This document shows, one piece after another, positions 45,307-56,253 of a stretch of 64,000 bases of DNA (its first letter is position 1; every line of letters begins with the position of its first letter). The DNA is taken from assembly GCA_019426215.1 (NCBI GenBank), contig CM033391.1, positions 12,760,708-12,824,707 on the forward strand. Reading direction: 5' to 3'. The notes under the pieces were generated by a model. It made no database searches. It saw only the letters and a list, made by a program, of their open reading frames with translations, and had not been told where the DNA came from. Made by a program: the position numbers and the translations under genes. Source of the DNA: Buddleja alternifolia (lineage: Eukaryota > Streptophyta > Magnoliopsida > Lamiales > Scrophulariaceae).

Positions 45307-46417
45307 AATAAGTGGATTAAGGTAACATATGTTTGTTTGATGGACATGTCCCTGTTTCAAACAAAAATTGTATTAAAGTCCCAACTTTTGTTATAGATTG
45401 GGTCAATATTTGATCTTAAGCTCTTTCACTTCTCACTTCTAGGGGTTGGTTAGGAGATTTAGACATGCTTGCTGATTTGTAGAGATTTTGGTATATTATT
45501 AACCACTTGACTAAGTTAGTGCTTCACATTAATTGGAATAGGGAATTTTCACGAGACCATTGACTGACGACCATGCGAGTGCACTTTAAAGTGAGTGCTT
45601 TGTTTGTTAGTTTATTTTCCTATGCTATATATAGTGTCATTGTCATTCATATAGGTAATTATGAACGTGTGTTACTTCTGTAAACACTCCTATTTATGTT
45701 AACCCGTGTGTTTTACTTTATCGCACTTGTGATTGTCACTGTGCACTATACTTGAATTCTTAGTTTAGTACTTTATCTCACTCTTGATATGTGATGTTAT
45801 ATTGATATTTGAAAGATCTTTGTCGACATTGAATGTGTGAAGTCTCCTGTTGGTATGGGATAGTGGAAAGACGAATCACAATCATTGTGGCATGATTGAT
45901 ATTGGCCTGGTGTAGTACTTTATCTCGCCTGTGCAGGAAATGTGATATATATTGATTATATGGATCCTCCCTCGTGGATTATGGATTGTTATCTGGACCC
46001 AAATTGCGGCATGGAGGTTTATAACCTTTGCGGGCAGCATGGGCTTGTCGTAATGGTTGGTCACAGCCCCATGGTTTTTGATTCCCCTCCCGCGCATGGA
46101 CAAAGCGTATCATGGCGATGGGGTCGTAGATTTTGACATGTACCTGGGTATGTCATTTTGTTAGCAAGGTTGCTCCTTGCATTTGGTGGATAAGGTAGTT
46201 ATTCTGAAGTGGGAGTCATAAGGAGGTTGTCAACAAAACTATATCCTTCATTATTTGATAAACCTCAATTGGAATGATGGATAGATGTATCACAAACTTC
46301 GTGTCCTATTTCATTAAAAGTTTTGTACTTGATTTTTGTATAGCTCTGAACCACATTATTGGATTGTTGGATGATTTCGGTAAGTCGTTTACCAAGCAGG
46401 TGAAGTAGGGTGTGACG
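45307..46417 (+). mobile_element. Solo LTR X, right piece
   Basis: Non-coding sequence ending GTAGGGTGTGACG, the kind of end seen in chromovirus LTRs (GGTGTGACA) with the last base changed. It is followed by CTCAT (46418-46422), close to the GTCAT before the left end. Gag coding of E resumes directly after. A short minus-strand ORF at 46265-46522 overlaps the border and is partly LTR sequence. Confidence 0.7.
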
Positions 46418-46856
46418 CTCATGACCATAGTGTTTGTGGAATCGACTGCACCTGTCAAATTTAGGATTAATGAGTCTTTCATGAGCCCTCCGTGGCCATC
46501 TCACAAAACTCTTATGCTCCATTTCCGTGAATGCTTGGGTAGGTGTGACTTTTAGAGGTGTGTATCGAATATACTAGTTATCACCCTTGTAATTGCCTTC
46601 ACAGAGGGGTCTTTCGGGTAGATATCTATCTTTTCTATTATCTTTTCTGGTATAGAAGCTTCATCTCCCTTCACTCTCATCGTTTCTTTCCATGTTCACA
46701 TATTTTTCAGCTCTAGCTAACAAGTTGTCGAAACTCACTGCAGGCTTCTTGCTGAGAGATTAGAAGAAGTCATCATCATTCAATTTCTAAGCAAGCTCCT
46801 TAGACGACGCCTCCGCATCAGCTAAAGGGACCTCTAAGTCATAAGCTGTTAGTAAT
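46418..46856 (-). pseudogene. Gypsy E gag, middle piece with zinc-knuckle start
   Basis: The minus strand reads FDNLLARAEKYVNMER, a conserved gag stretch, then a basic region and KFDRCSRFHKHYGH, the first part of a CX2HX4H-type zinc knuckle. The knuckle's remainder is at 11471-11629. A3 cuts the upstream side at TAAGC. Several frameshifts are present. Confidence 0.8.
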
Positions 46857-48615
46857 TTCATATTAGTGGTTTTGATGATGACAGGATAGGATTTCCATAT
46901 TAGACCCCAAAAGAAAGTATGTTTATACTTTCATAGAATATCTGTATAAGCGTTTGAAAGTGTATTAGTTTGTTAGGCTTGTAATTTTTATCTTTGTAGA
47001 TTTTAGATTAAGTATTAGATACAGAGTCGCTAATAGAACTCTAGGTGAGTCTATTAGAGATGAAGTTGAAGATCAGCGTCTGAAGTCAAGTGAAGATGAA
47101 GATTTGTCTTATGCGTCTGTCAACCGCTTAAAGACTATTTCAGGAGTTATGAATCAAGCGTTCAGATAATGTTCTTAGCACCTAGCTAATGCTAAAGGAC
47201 TGTTCCAGGAGTGTTGAACCAAGCGCTCAATCACTCAAGCGATTCAAGATCAGATTCACTTGAAATACACTCTCAAGTCATGAAGGACTGAAATGAAATC
47301 TAACAGACATTTATTTTCAACGGGAAATAAATTCAAAACTCATTAAATGCTTGATAAGCGCATTAAATGTGACAAGACAGTATGACTTATGGACAAGCTA
47401 CCTTTTGACTAGACTGTCAACTTTTCAAAGTTCAAGTCTGCTCCTGTCCAATCGGAACCAGCAGAAATTGAGGAATGTCAGAAAGGTACTATTTGACGCA
47501 CAGCGTGAGAGACACGCGCCTGACTGTGTCTAACAGACAAATCCCAAGAATCTCTATAAATAGTACCCCTCAGCAAAACCTCAGTGTGTGTCACAATACG
47601 TGCAGAGAGAGAAACTTTGCTGAAATAATTTGAGAGAAAAGCTTGCAAACTCCATAGTCAAAATCCTTCAAGCTTCTCAAATACATTCCAGACAGTCACC
47701 AGACATCTCAAAACTCTTCAAAAGAAGAAATCTAAATTCTTACTGAGATATCCCAAGTTGTTTGAACTTCCCAACATCAAACAAACCTTACAATAAACCC
47801 TCAACACCTTTCATCTGAGTGAGAAAGATTGTTGACTTCCACAAGAAGTATTTTTGAGTAAGAGAAGCTTGTTGAAGAAAGGTCTTTATTGGAGCTGAAG
47901 TCTGTGTGATCAAGGAGCTCAAGGCCATCTTGAAGAAGATCTTTATTGGAGCTGAAATTTGTGTGATCAAGGACCTTGAGATCGTCTTTCCAGAAGCAGA
48001 GGATTGAAGTGGCTTGTAGCAGAAATTTGTGTGACCAAGTAGCTCAAGTCATCCATATCCATCTCTTCCTTTGTCCTTAAATTGTAGAAGATTCTGTGTG
48101 ATTCTTTGAGAATCATTTTAGTGGATTGCCTCCAAGTGATCAAGGAGAAGAAGAACGTAGTTGGGATTACACCACCCAACAAACCTTACAAATATTGTGT
48201 CTTTTACTGTACAATCAATTCTCTTATCTATCATATCATTGCATAAATTGATTAAGTAAAACACAATCAAACGCTAAGCAACTAAGAAACAACTTGTGAC
48301 GCTAAAGATTTCCAAAAGAGAAGACTCTAAAATTATTCCGCTGTGCTAACACTGATTAAAGAACTGAACGCTTAAACCTACTTGGTTAAAGTATTCAAAT
48401 CTTGAAGTCTAAGTTAACTTTCTAAAAATAGTCTTCATCAGACGCTTAGCCTAAGCGTCTATATTTCAAGCAAACGCTCAGTCAAGGGTCTACATTTCAA
48501 GCGTCCAAAACCATTTTAATACGAAATTTTTTGAAGTCGAAAAAGACTTAAGGGTCTATTCAATCCTCCCCCCCCCCCCCTTGAAGACCCTTTCATATAG
48601 TACTTAGGACCAACA
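46857..48615 (+). repeat. A3 5' LTR (1759 bp)
   Basis: TGTTAGTAATTTCATATTAG to GGACCAACA. TATAAATA at 47555-47562 is the likely TATA box. Poly-C hairpin region near 48550-48590. Confidence 0.93.
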
Positions 48616-48617
48616 AT

Positions 48618-48629
48618 TGGTATCAGAGC
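48618..48629 (+). other. A3 primer-binding site
   Basis: TGGTATCAGAGC two bases after the LTR; complementary to initiator methionine tRNA. Confidence 0.92.
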
Positions 48630-48711
48630 GGTTGAAAGTGAAATTTTAAATTTCCAAGTATAACTGCTTGTTCAGATCCCTTTAAAATTTTAGTTGCTTT
48701 AAAAAAAATTC

Positions 48712-49557
48712 ATGACATTTTCAAGAGTTCCTAAGTTAACCGAGTCAAATTATGACTCATGGAAGGTCAAAGCATTTACTTATCTTTGTGCTTGTGATGA
48801 TGAAATGTGTGATATCATTTCAGATAGACCGATTCGAATATTCAAAGTCATCACTAGAGCGCCTGGAGCGACTCCAGATGGTTATGTTGAGAAGCCAAAG
48901 CATGAGTGGTCAGCTGATGAGCGTCGAAGAGAAAATTTGGATAATGTTGGACGGAACACTCTATATACAGCCATTGGTGACAATGATAACTTATTCAATA
49001 AGGTCAAGTCGTGCTCTACGACTAAGGAAATTTGGGATAAGTTAGCCACAATATGTGAAGGTTCAGCACAGATGAGAGAGAACAAGCTCTCCATAGCCAT
49101 CCAAAGATTTGAGCATTTTAAGATGTTGCCAAGCAAGATGCTAGATCAATTGGATGCGAGATTTACGTCGCTTATTACAGAGTTAGTGTCTTTGGATAAG
49201 GAGTTGACCAACAAGAAAATGGTCAAAAAGATTTTTAGAAGTCTTCCAAGCAAATATCTGACAAAGACTGTAGCAATGAGAGAATCACAAATGTTGGACA
49301 TTATTACGCTAGAACATGTGTTCTCAGAGCTAAAGGCTTTTGAATTCAAATTAGGAGAAGTCATCTACATCTCGTCTTCAGTGACTGAGTCCGGAGCCTT
49401 AATCGCTACAACTAATAACAAGGGAAAATCAGTCAGTGAGGTGGAAGCGATAGGATCGAGTGAGGAAAAGGAAATGGATTTATTGGTCAAGAAATTCAAG
49501 AAATTTCTTAGATATGAAAAGAGAAATTCCTGCTTTTCATTCCAGAATGAGGTATGA
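48712..49557 (+). CDS. A3 gag, truncated before the zinc knuckle (281 aa)
   Basis: One uninterrupted frame from ATG 48712 (MTFSRVPKLTESNYDSWKVK) to TGA 49557. It matches A2 gag closely and A1 gag in its first 260 residues (IWDKLATICEGSAQMRENKL, MLDQLDARFTSLITEL, IFRSLPSKYLTK, EKEMDLLVKKFKKFLRYEKR). The end (SCFSFQNEV) comes from the same internal deletion junction as in A2, so the proline-rich region, CCHC knuckle and coiled coil of A1 are missing. An open frame in an otherwise coding-poor element suggests gag is useful, or that the insertion is young. Confidence 0.88.
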   Translation: MTFSRVPKLTESNYDSWKVKAFTYLCACDDEMCDIISDRPIRIFKVITRAPGATPDGYVEKPKHEWSADERRRENLDNVGRNTLYTAIGDNDNLFNKVKSCSTTKEIWDKLATICEGSAQMRENKLSIAIQRFEHFKMLPSKMLDQLDARFTSLITELVSLDKELTNKKMVKKIFRSLPSKYLTKTVAMRESQMLDIITLEHVFSELKAFEFKLGEVIYISSSVTESGALIATTNNKGKSVSEVEAIGSSEEKEMDLLVKKFKKFLRYEKRNSCFSFQNEV

Positions 49558-50453
49558 ATGACTTAAACGCTTAATCATTATGCATCATATTTTCATTAGA
49601 CATATAATTTAGGGGGAATTCATTTTATTATAATGTCTAAAAGAGTTTTTCAAAAAAAAAAAGTTAAAATTTATCAAATTTAGGGGGAACTTTAAAATTG
49701 TACTTGTGCACATGAGTAAGCGTCAATGATCAAAAACTATTTTCATATGCATCGATCATCAACGCTTATCGTTATTTGTGCATGATATGTTGGACGCTCA
49801 AACATAAAAAGGATTTGATTTCAAGCGTTAACATAAATCTTGCAACAAATGGTATCACATAAATGCAACAAGTGGTATATGTTAAGCGTTGAAAATTTCC
49901 CTTCAACACTTAATATAAATGTTTATAAAATTATGCATATTTTTTAAAAAAAAAGAGAATTTGAGAGACCTAGAGTTGGACGTTGATTTACCAACAAATG
50001 GTATCATCAACGGTGGTAGAACTCGCTAGAGATTTAGACACTGTCATTCCAGACGTGGAAGCGACTGTGGACGCTGAGCGGTCGATAGAAGTGGCCGAGA
50101 TTATCCCCACTCCAACTGGTTCTCTTTCTCAAGCGTCGATTCGTTTGAGATGCTTGCCAAAAGCATTTTCTCTATCTCCACTAAGCGCAGAACGCTTAAG
50201 CAGATTCTGCAGTCTTCCTTTGATGATGCCAAGAAGGGGAAAAATGTAAGAAAAGCAGTTTAAAGGGGAAGAGAAAGAAAAGGCGGGATTTCATCGTTTC
50301 AGTACAAATCATATACGCTTTCAATTCCATATATATGATTGAATGATTTATTGCTGAAACATCTTAACTGATCTAACTTTCCAAATGCAAATTATGATTA
50401 TTTTAGGCTTTTCTTTGAACTCTTAATCTATAAAAGAGTTATAAGAGTTAAGG
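49558..50453 (+). other. A3 non-coding tail with extra-ORF fragment
   Basis: Purine tracts TTTAGGGGGAA at 49609 and 49678 match those after RNase H in A1. 49983-50249 reads VVELARDLDTVIPDVEATVD and AERSIEVAEIIPTPTGS, close to the A1 extra ORF, then loses similarity; it is a remnant rather than a working gene. Confidence 0.7.
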
Positions 50454-50520
50454 TCTTGACATCATCAAAAAGGGAAAAATTGTTAGGAATTTCATGTTAG
50501 TGGTTTTGATGATGACAAGA
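50454..50520 (+). other. A3 polypurine tract bracketed by a 17-bp inverted repeat
   Basis: TCTTGACATCATCAAAA (50454-50470) pairs with TTTTGATGATGACAAGA (50504-50520) with one mismatch. The loop holds the polypurine tract AGGGAAAAAT and the LTR start TGTTAGG (50481). The same arrangement is present in A1. Confidence 0.85.
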
Positions 50521-52222
50521 TAGGATTTCATGTTAGACCCCAAAAGAATGTAAGTTTATACTTTCATAGAATATCTGTATAAGCGTTTGAAAGTGTATTA
50601 GTTTGTTAGGCTTGTAATTTTTATCTTTGTAGATTTTAGACTAAGTATTAGATACAGAGTCGCTAACAGAATTCTAGGTGAGTCTATTAGAGATAAAGTT
50701 GAAGATCAGCGTCTGAAGTCAAGTGAAGATGAAGATTTGTCTTAAGCGTCTGTCAACCCCTTAAAGACTATTTCAGCAGTTATGAATCAAGCGTTCAGAT
50801 AATGTTCTTAGCACCTAGCTAACGCTAAAGGACTGTTCCAGGAGTGTTGAACCAAACGCTCAATCACTCAAGCGATTCAAGATCAGATTCACCTGAAATA
50901 CACTCTCAAGTCATAAAGGACTGAAATGAAATCCAAAGGACATTTATTTCCAACGGGAAATAAATTCAAAATGCATTAAATGTGACAAGACAGTATGACT
51001 TGTGGACAAGCCACCTTTTGACTAGACTGTCAGCTTTTCAAAGTTCAAGTCTACTCCTGTCCAATCGGAACCAGCAGAAATTGAGGAATGTCAAAAAGGG
51101 ACTATTTGACGCGCAGCGTGAGAGACACGCGCCTGATTGTGTCCAACAGACAAATACCAAGAATCTCTATAAATAGTACCCCTCAGCAAAACCTCAGTGT
51201 GTGTCACAATACGTGCAGAGAGAGAAACTTTGTTGAAATAATTTGAGAGAAAAACTTGCAAACTCCATAGTCAAAATCCTTCAAGCTTTTCAAATACATT
51301 CCAGACAGTCACCAGATATCTCAAACCTTTTCCAAAGAAGAAACCTAAATTCTTACTGAGATATCCCAAGTTGTTTGAACTTCCCAACATCAAACAAACC
51401 TATTACAATAAACCCTCAACACCTTTCATCTGAGTGGGAAAGATTATTGACTTCCACAAGCAGTATTCTTGAGTAAGAGAAGCTTGTTGAAGAAAGGTCT
51501 TTATTGGAGTTGAAGTCTGTGTGATCAAGGAGCTCAAGGCCATCTTGAAGAAGATCTTTATTGGAGCTGAAATCTGTGTGATCAAGGACCTCGAGATCGT
51601 CTTTCCAGAAGAAGAGGATTGAAGTGGCTTGTAGTAGAAATCTGTGTGACCAAGGAGCTCAAGTCATCCATATCCATCTCTTCCTTTGTCCCTAAATTGT
51701 AGAAGATTCTGTGTGATTCTTTGAGAATCATTTTAGTGGATTGCCTCCAAGTGATCAAGGAGAAGAAGAACGTAGTTGGAATTACACCACCCAACGAACC
51801 TTACAAATATTGTGTCTTTTACTTTACAGTCAATTCTCTTATCTATCATATCATTGCATAAATTGATTAAGTAAAACACAATCAAACGCTAAGCAACTAA
51901 TAAACAACTTGTGACGCTAAAGATTTCCAAAAGAGAAGACTCTAAAATTATTCCGTTGTGCTAACACTGATTAAAAAACTGACCGCTTAAACCTACTTGG
52001 TTAAAGTATTCAAATCTTGAAGTCTAAGTTAACTTTCTAAAAACAGTCTTCATCAGACGCTTAGCCTAAGTGTCTATATTTCAAGTAAACACGTAGTCAA
52101 GCGTCTACATTTCAAGCGTCCAAAACCATTTTAATACGAAACTTTTTGAAGTCGAAAAAGACTTAAGGGTCTATTCAACCCCCCTCCTTTTAGACCCTTT
52201 CGAATGCCACTTGGGACCAACA
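50481..52222 (+). repeat. A3 3' LTR (1742 bp)
   Basis: TGTTAGGAATTTCATGTTAG to GGGACCAACA, followed by TAAGC. TATA box TATAAATA at 51168-51175. It differs from the 5' LTR at few sites and lacks a short piece near 47340-47370 (a duplicated GCATTAAATG-type segment). Confidence 0.93.
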
Positions 52223-53045
52223 TAAGCACTAAACCTTTGTATATACTCCCGAGGAGGTCTGTTTGTCCCTTGATGCATGTTGAATGATCTTAGGAATGTC
52301 TTCTGATATCTTTTGTTGCTCGCACACTGATGCAACAACACTGGCTAAATTCTTTAAAAGAGTGGAGTGAACTTGGTGCTAGCTGATTAAACCACTGTTG
52401 AGCAGCTCGGGTTAGTGTTGTTAGGCAAATGTGACACTTCACTTCATTAGAACATTGGTACAACAGTTGTAGTTCTCGAACTTCCATAGATGATCTTTAG
52501 GTTCTGATGAGCCATTATACTCCGATATATTTGGCCCACGAAAATCATGAGACAACGTATCAGCCATCACCTGAGGCCCAAAAGGGATTCCTCTCTGGAG
52601 ATTTGGCGTACCTCCTCTGAGGCGTTGTCTCATCTGTATGTTCTTCAACCTTCCCACTATGTTGGCTTAAGGCATCCATGCAGCTCATTGACATGGATAC
52701 CCTTGCCCAAGAAAGCTATTTCCGGCTTCATGTATGATTGCTCCAACTATATTTTCATGAGGCCTCCCTTGAGCGATGATTTTCGGGATGATGTTGACTC
52801 CGAAATTAGGTTGCGACGGCAGCTATGGAAAAGTGGATGGTACAACTTGCGAAAGGGGTGATACTGCTGGGGCACCTAACGGTAGTACTAGTAGGATAGC
52901 TACTAGTAATGGTGCCTTTGGTCAGAAGTTGTTGCTAAAAAGAACAAGAAGGCAGCTACTACAAACATCTGTCTTCATTGATTTGTTGAGAGTTGTACCA
53001 TTTTTACAATTGGAGAGCTTTCGACATTGCTTGAGAATGGTGTAA
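52223..53045 (-). pseudogene. Gypsy E gag, N-terminal piece
   Basis: The minus strand has RGPNISEYNGSSEPKDHLWK, then (other frames) CLTTLTRAAQQWFNQLAPSS and TFLRSFNMHQGTNRPPREYI, the conserved core of plant gypsy gag (the family pattern: target-like 'DPxDHL', 'AxxWFxxLxPxSI', 'SLxxxxQ'). The frame shifts at least twice. It joins the middle piece at 46856 across A3. The true start is not clear. Confidence 0.8.
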
Positions 53046-53308
53046 TAGTTGCATGTATGCACCCATCCGGCTGTTAAAACAAACTATGTTGGAGTCCACA
53101 TGTGCACCGATAGCATTATTGGAAGAGAGGTTGACTACTTTAATGATAGCGGTATGTCTTGCAAGCTTGAAAGTGGTCCTTTTGGTGCCATTGTTTGAGT
53201 AGATCACGCGATAGTGGTGAAAGCAGCTCGCTCGCTTGGTGGTGGTGGGATAGCTATAGCCAAGAACAACACAACGGATGACAAAGCTTCTTGTGCAACA
53301 GCTGACTG

Positions 53309-53610
53309 GAGAGCTTGCGCAGCAGGGTACAAAACAACTTGCACAACAGGTGACAACCAATTGAGCTTGTGCATCAGGTGATGGGGAGAGCTTGGGAGCA
53401 TGGTACAAAACAGCTTGTGCAACAAGCAACAACAAGTTAAGCTTGTGTATCTGGTGATGGGAGAGTTTGCGCAGCATGGTGCGAAATAGCTTGCACAATA
53501 GGCAGCAACAAGTTGAATTTGCACATCAGGTGATGGAAGAGCTTGTGTAGTAGGGCATAGAATGGCTTGCAGAACAGCCGACAATAAGTTGAGCTTGTGC
53601 ATCAAGCGAC
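53309..53610. repeat. Tandem repeat of about 75 bp, four copies
   Basis: Copies start at roughly 53309, 53384, 53459 and 53534 with GAGAGCTTGCGCAGCAGGGT-like sequence and continue through CTTGCACAACAGG...GAGCTTGTGCATCAGGTGATG. Divergence is moderate. The minus-strand ORFs (53004-53605) rich in Cys and Ser across it are repeat-driven. It lies on the 5' side of gypsy E gag and may belong to E's leader or LTR. Confidence 0.75.
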
Positions 53611-54897
53611 TTCACTCCTTATTGGGACAATGGAGGGATAGAGATTAACTTCTAATTTCCCAAGACTTCCCGTAGGTGGTGGGATTATGTGGATTGACAG
53701 ACAAGTGAAGCCACTTGATCATCGAAAATTGAGGAAGGGAGCCTGTAAAACAAATGTTAGCACTCTAATGCTCAAGTCAATGTAGCTTTCATAGGAAATT
53801 GTCACTAATATTTGAACTTAGAGGATAGAAATACTCTTGTAAAATAATAAGTTCATGTATCCTCCAAAAACGATGAGCACGATTGCGTTGAGAACAAAAA
53901 GCATGCCGGTGGGATAGCTCCCAGTGCGGATGACATCAAAGGGCATTCTTTAGAAGGACTGATGCTATAGCAGCTGCAAACATGCGTCCCCACTGATCAG
54001 CTAACGTGATGCATTCCCTACTGAAGGCAAGCTCGAGTTCACATCAAGGAGTGTGGGCAGGCTTGACTAAGACTTTGATCCAAAACTCCCGGTACACCGG
54101 CTTTATCCTTGGTTAGTTTCATGAAATCATAGTTGTTATCTTCAAAAGTAGTCATATCTCACGTATTGAACTCAGATTTTCCTCCATATATTTAAGCGCT
54201 GTTTTGAAAAGGATCCCTTCTGAATCTAACTTTTCTTCCTTCTAGAGATTGTATATATGTTCATGAGCTCTTCAGTCAACTGGTCGTGACCAAAACCAAG
54301 ACCCGTAACTCGATCATGATCTTCGTACCGAAATTGCGCAGCCCAATCTAGGACAAAATTCTGTTGTATCTTCATGAACATTTTTGAGCCCTTACACTTC
54401 CAAACTAGTTCTGGACTTTTGATAAAAATTGTAATTGTGGGACTTTGTCTTAGCTTTCCAAGTATATAAAAATCACTAAATACGGACGCTTGTAGATCCA
54501 GATATGTTGATATTTTTGAAACAGCGCTAAATCGCTTAATTGGATCCGAAATAATACTTTACACTCCAAAACTAAGATTTCCACGTCAGAAAGTGAAACG
54601 GAGTGAAAAGTCAATTTAGGCGGTGGCTCGTCCGGTGGATTAAAGGGGTTTTCTCTGGGTGATTTTCTTCAAAAGTTACCGTTGTAACTCAAGTCTTCTA
54701 CTTAAATTTTCCTACAGACGGCACTACCTAATGCGAGTCAAAATTTGCACGAAGAAAATTGTGAAAATGAAACACGATTTATATCACGAATATTAAACTA
54801 AAATGTTTGGAATAATTTAAGAACACTAAGAATATGAAGAAAAATACATGGAGTTATTTTATTAATTTTTTTGGGAGAGAGGAATAAACCAATTTTC

Positions 54898-54956
<59 letters not shown>

Positions 54957-55832
54957 ATTGTAGAAAGCAAATATTAAAAATTATAAAACTCAAAATCCTA
55001 GCCTTTTATACTAGCTTTGGCCGTTCCTTCCCTTTATTTCCTTGGTCAAGGGGTCTCTCTTGGTAGTTGAGAGGAATCGAGGATCATTCCCTTGATTTTA
55101 GGGATGTTGGTTGACCATATATTTGATTCACTCTTATTCTCTCGACAACACCTCTCGAGGCCTTTCGTCTGCTATCTTTGACCTTTTCCTCTTGCTCTAC
55201 CTTTAGGTAAGCCATGAGCTCGCCTTTGAGCTTGGTAGTCGACCTCACGTCTTGCATAAGTCATAAGCATCCTTGTGGACTCCCGTCTCCATCTTTCCTT
55301 ATTTATTTTTATCATTAATTTGGCCCAATTTCACCATAGGTCCTCGAGGCCAAATTAGAAGAAATAATATTTAGGACCGTATCACATGGTTTATCTAGTT
55401 AATAGAACAATTAATACAAATTCAGTCAAAATTAAAATTATTTTGACTTGGTGTTATATATTAATTTCTTTGTCATATTTGGATAAAACAAAGGAAAATG
55501 AATTAAAAGTAACAGAAACAAAAGAAAAATAAAATAAAATAAAATTAGAAGAATAAATAATTACTTCACAAAAAATCAAATTGAAAGTCGTGTGCAATTC
55601 TGGTCCTATAACTTAGACTTTTGTGCAATTTTCGCCACAAGAGCGAATTAACGGTGCACGTGAGAGGTACGTGCTATTTCTATCTAAAAACTAACGGAGA
55701 TTGGGGTTTGAGACTAAAATTACACATTGCTTGAAGATATAATATGCAATATGGTAAGTTCTATAATTTGGGACCAAATTTCACATAGCCTAAGTTATGG
55801 GAGTAAAAATGCAATTTTCCCCATACCTAATC
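53611..55832. other. Unassigned AT-rich sequence with a decayed LTR fragment
   Basis: No gene is evident. 54250-54560 resembles solo LTR C 24440-24740 (shared blocks such as GGGACTTTGTCTTAGCTTTCC versus GGCCTTTGTCTTAGCTTTCC, and CTCCAGATAT/ATCCAGATATGTT). It is probably an old LTR of a related gypsy family. The 5' LTR of E should lie in this region but was not identified. Confidence 0.5.
54897..54957. repeat. CT/TA compound microsatellite
   Basis: A run of about 16 CT units passes directly into about 13 TA units. Likely highly variable in length. Confidence 0.95.
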
Positions 55833-56198
55833 TGTAAAGAAAACTTTTGGGGAAAGATTTCTTGTATTATCTCTGCCAAAGAAGGCCAATAAATATATGC
55901 AACATATGCTTGGAGAGCAAGCTAAGGAAAAAATACCAAGAAAAGATTCTAAACTATCATAAAGATTATACAAAAGATTACACAAGATATGCTAAATAAT
56001 TACCCTACCATATATTCAGCAAATACCATATTGGAGATTTCACAAGTCAAATCTCACTCAGCTCAGCAACTGGATATTAGACTTGCCCACTCCTAATCTT
56101 AAGTTGTAGTCTGTCTAAGTAATTACTTGAGAGCTGAATGCGATTGGAGATTAGGCGTGCCCACGCCTAATCTTAAGTCCCAGTCTATCCGTCCAATA
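55833..56198 (-). repeat. H 3' LTR (366 bp)
   Basis: Plus-strand TGTAAAGAAAACTTTTGGGG to CCGTCCAATA; paired with 59634-60002. Confidence 0.92.
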
Positions 56199-56213
56199 CC
56201 CCCCTCAAGTGGG
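56199..56213 (-). other. H polypurine tract
   Basis: On the minus strand CCCACTTGAGGGGGG directly precedes the LTR start TATTGG. Confidence 0.8.
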
Positions 56214-56253
56214 TGCATGAAGATTCAGAATGCCCAACTTGCGCATAAGATAG

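Larger units (their letters stand above)
46857..52222 (+). mobile_element. Gag-only copia element A3 (TR-GAG-like), complete, inserted in gypsy E gag
   Basis: Two near-identical LTRs (46857-48615 and 50481-52222) flanked by TAAGC (46852-46856 and 52223-52227). Between them are an iMet primer-binding site, one open gag frame, a short tail with purine tracts and an extra-ORF fragment, and a polypurine tract. There is no protease, integrase, RT or RNase H, so it needs enzymes from a relative such as an intact A1-type element. LTR similarity by eye is very high, pointing to a recent insertion. Confidence 0.94.
1140..53045 (-). mobile_element. Ty3/gypsy retrotransposon E, the outermost host element, split into four pieces
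   Basis: Four minus-strand pieces read in element order as one gypsy polyprotein: gag N-terminus (52223-53045), gag middle (46418-46856), zinc-knuckle end of gag (11471-11629) and protease tail to integrase zinc domain (1227-3705). Removing the insert at 11630-46417 joins a YGH codon run to DTNEF in frame, the normal knuckle order. Removing 46857-52222, which is bounded by TAAGC on both sides, joins the two gag halves. The protease active site (DSGSS region) and the integrase core are missing. The LTRs of E were not recognised; the left and right limits are approximate. The pol features resemble the Tat lineage. Confidence 0.78.

Noticed and set aside
46265..46417. C-terminal part of the minus-strand ORF at 46265-46522 read as gag
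   Set aside because: It looked faintly like the post-knuckle segment of gag, but the LTR-type end GGGTGTGACG with a near-TSD at 46418-46422, and the in-frame join to 11629, show it is the tail of solo LTR X.
53004..53605. Cys/Ser-rich minus-strand ORFs resembling small secreted proteins
   Set aside because: Their repeats follow the 75-bp DNA tandem array; the reading frames overlap each other and have no credible start context.
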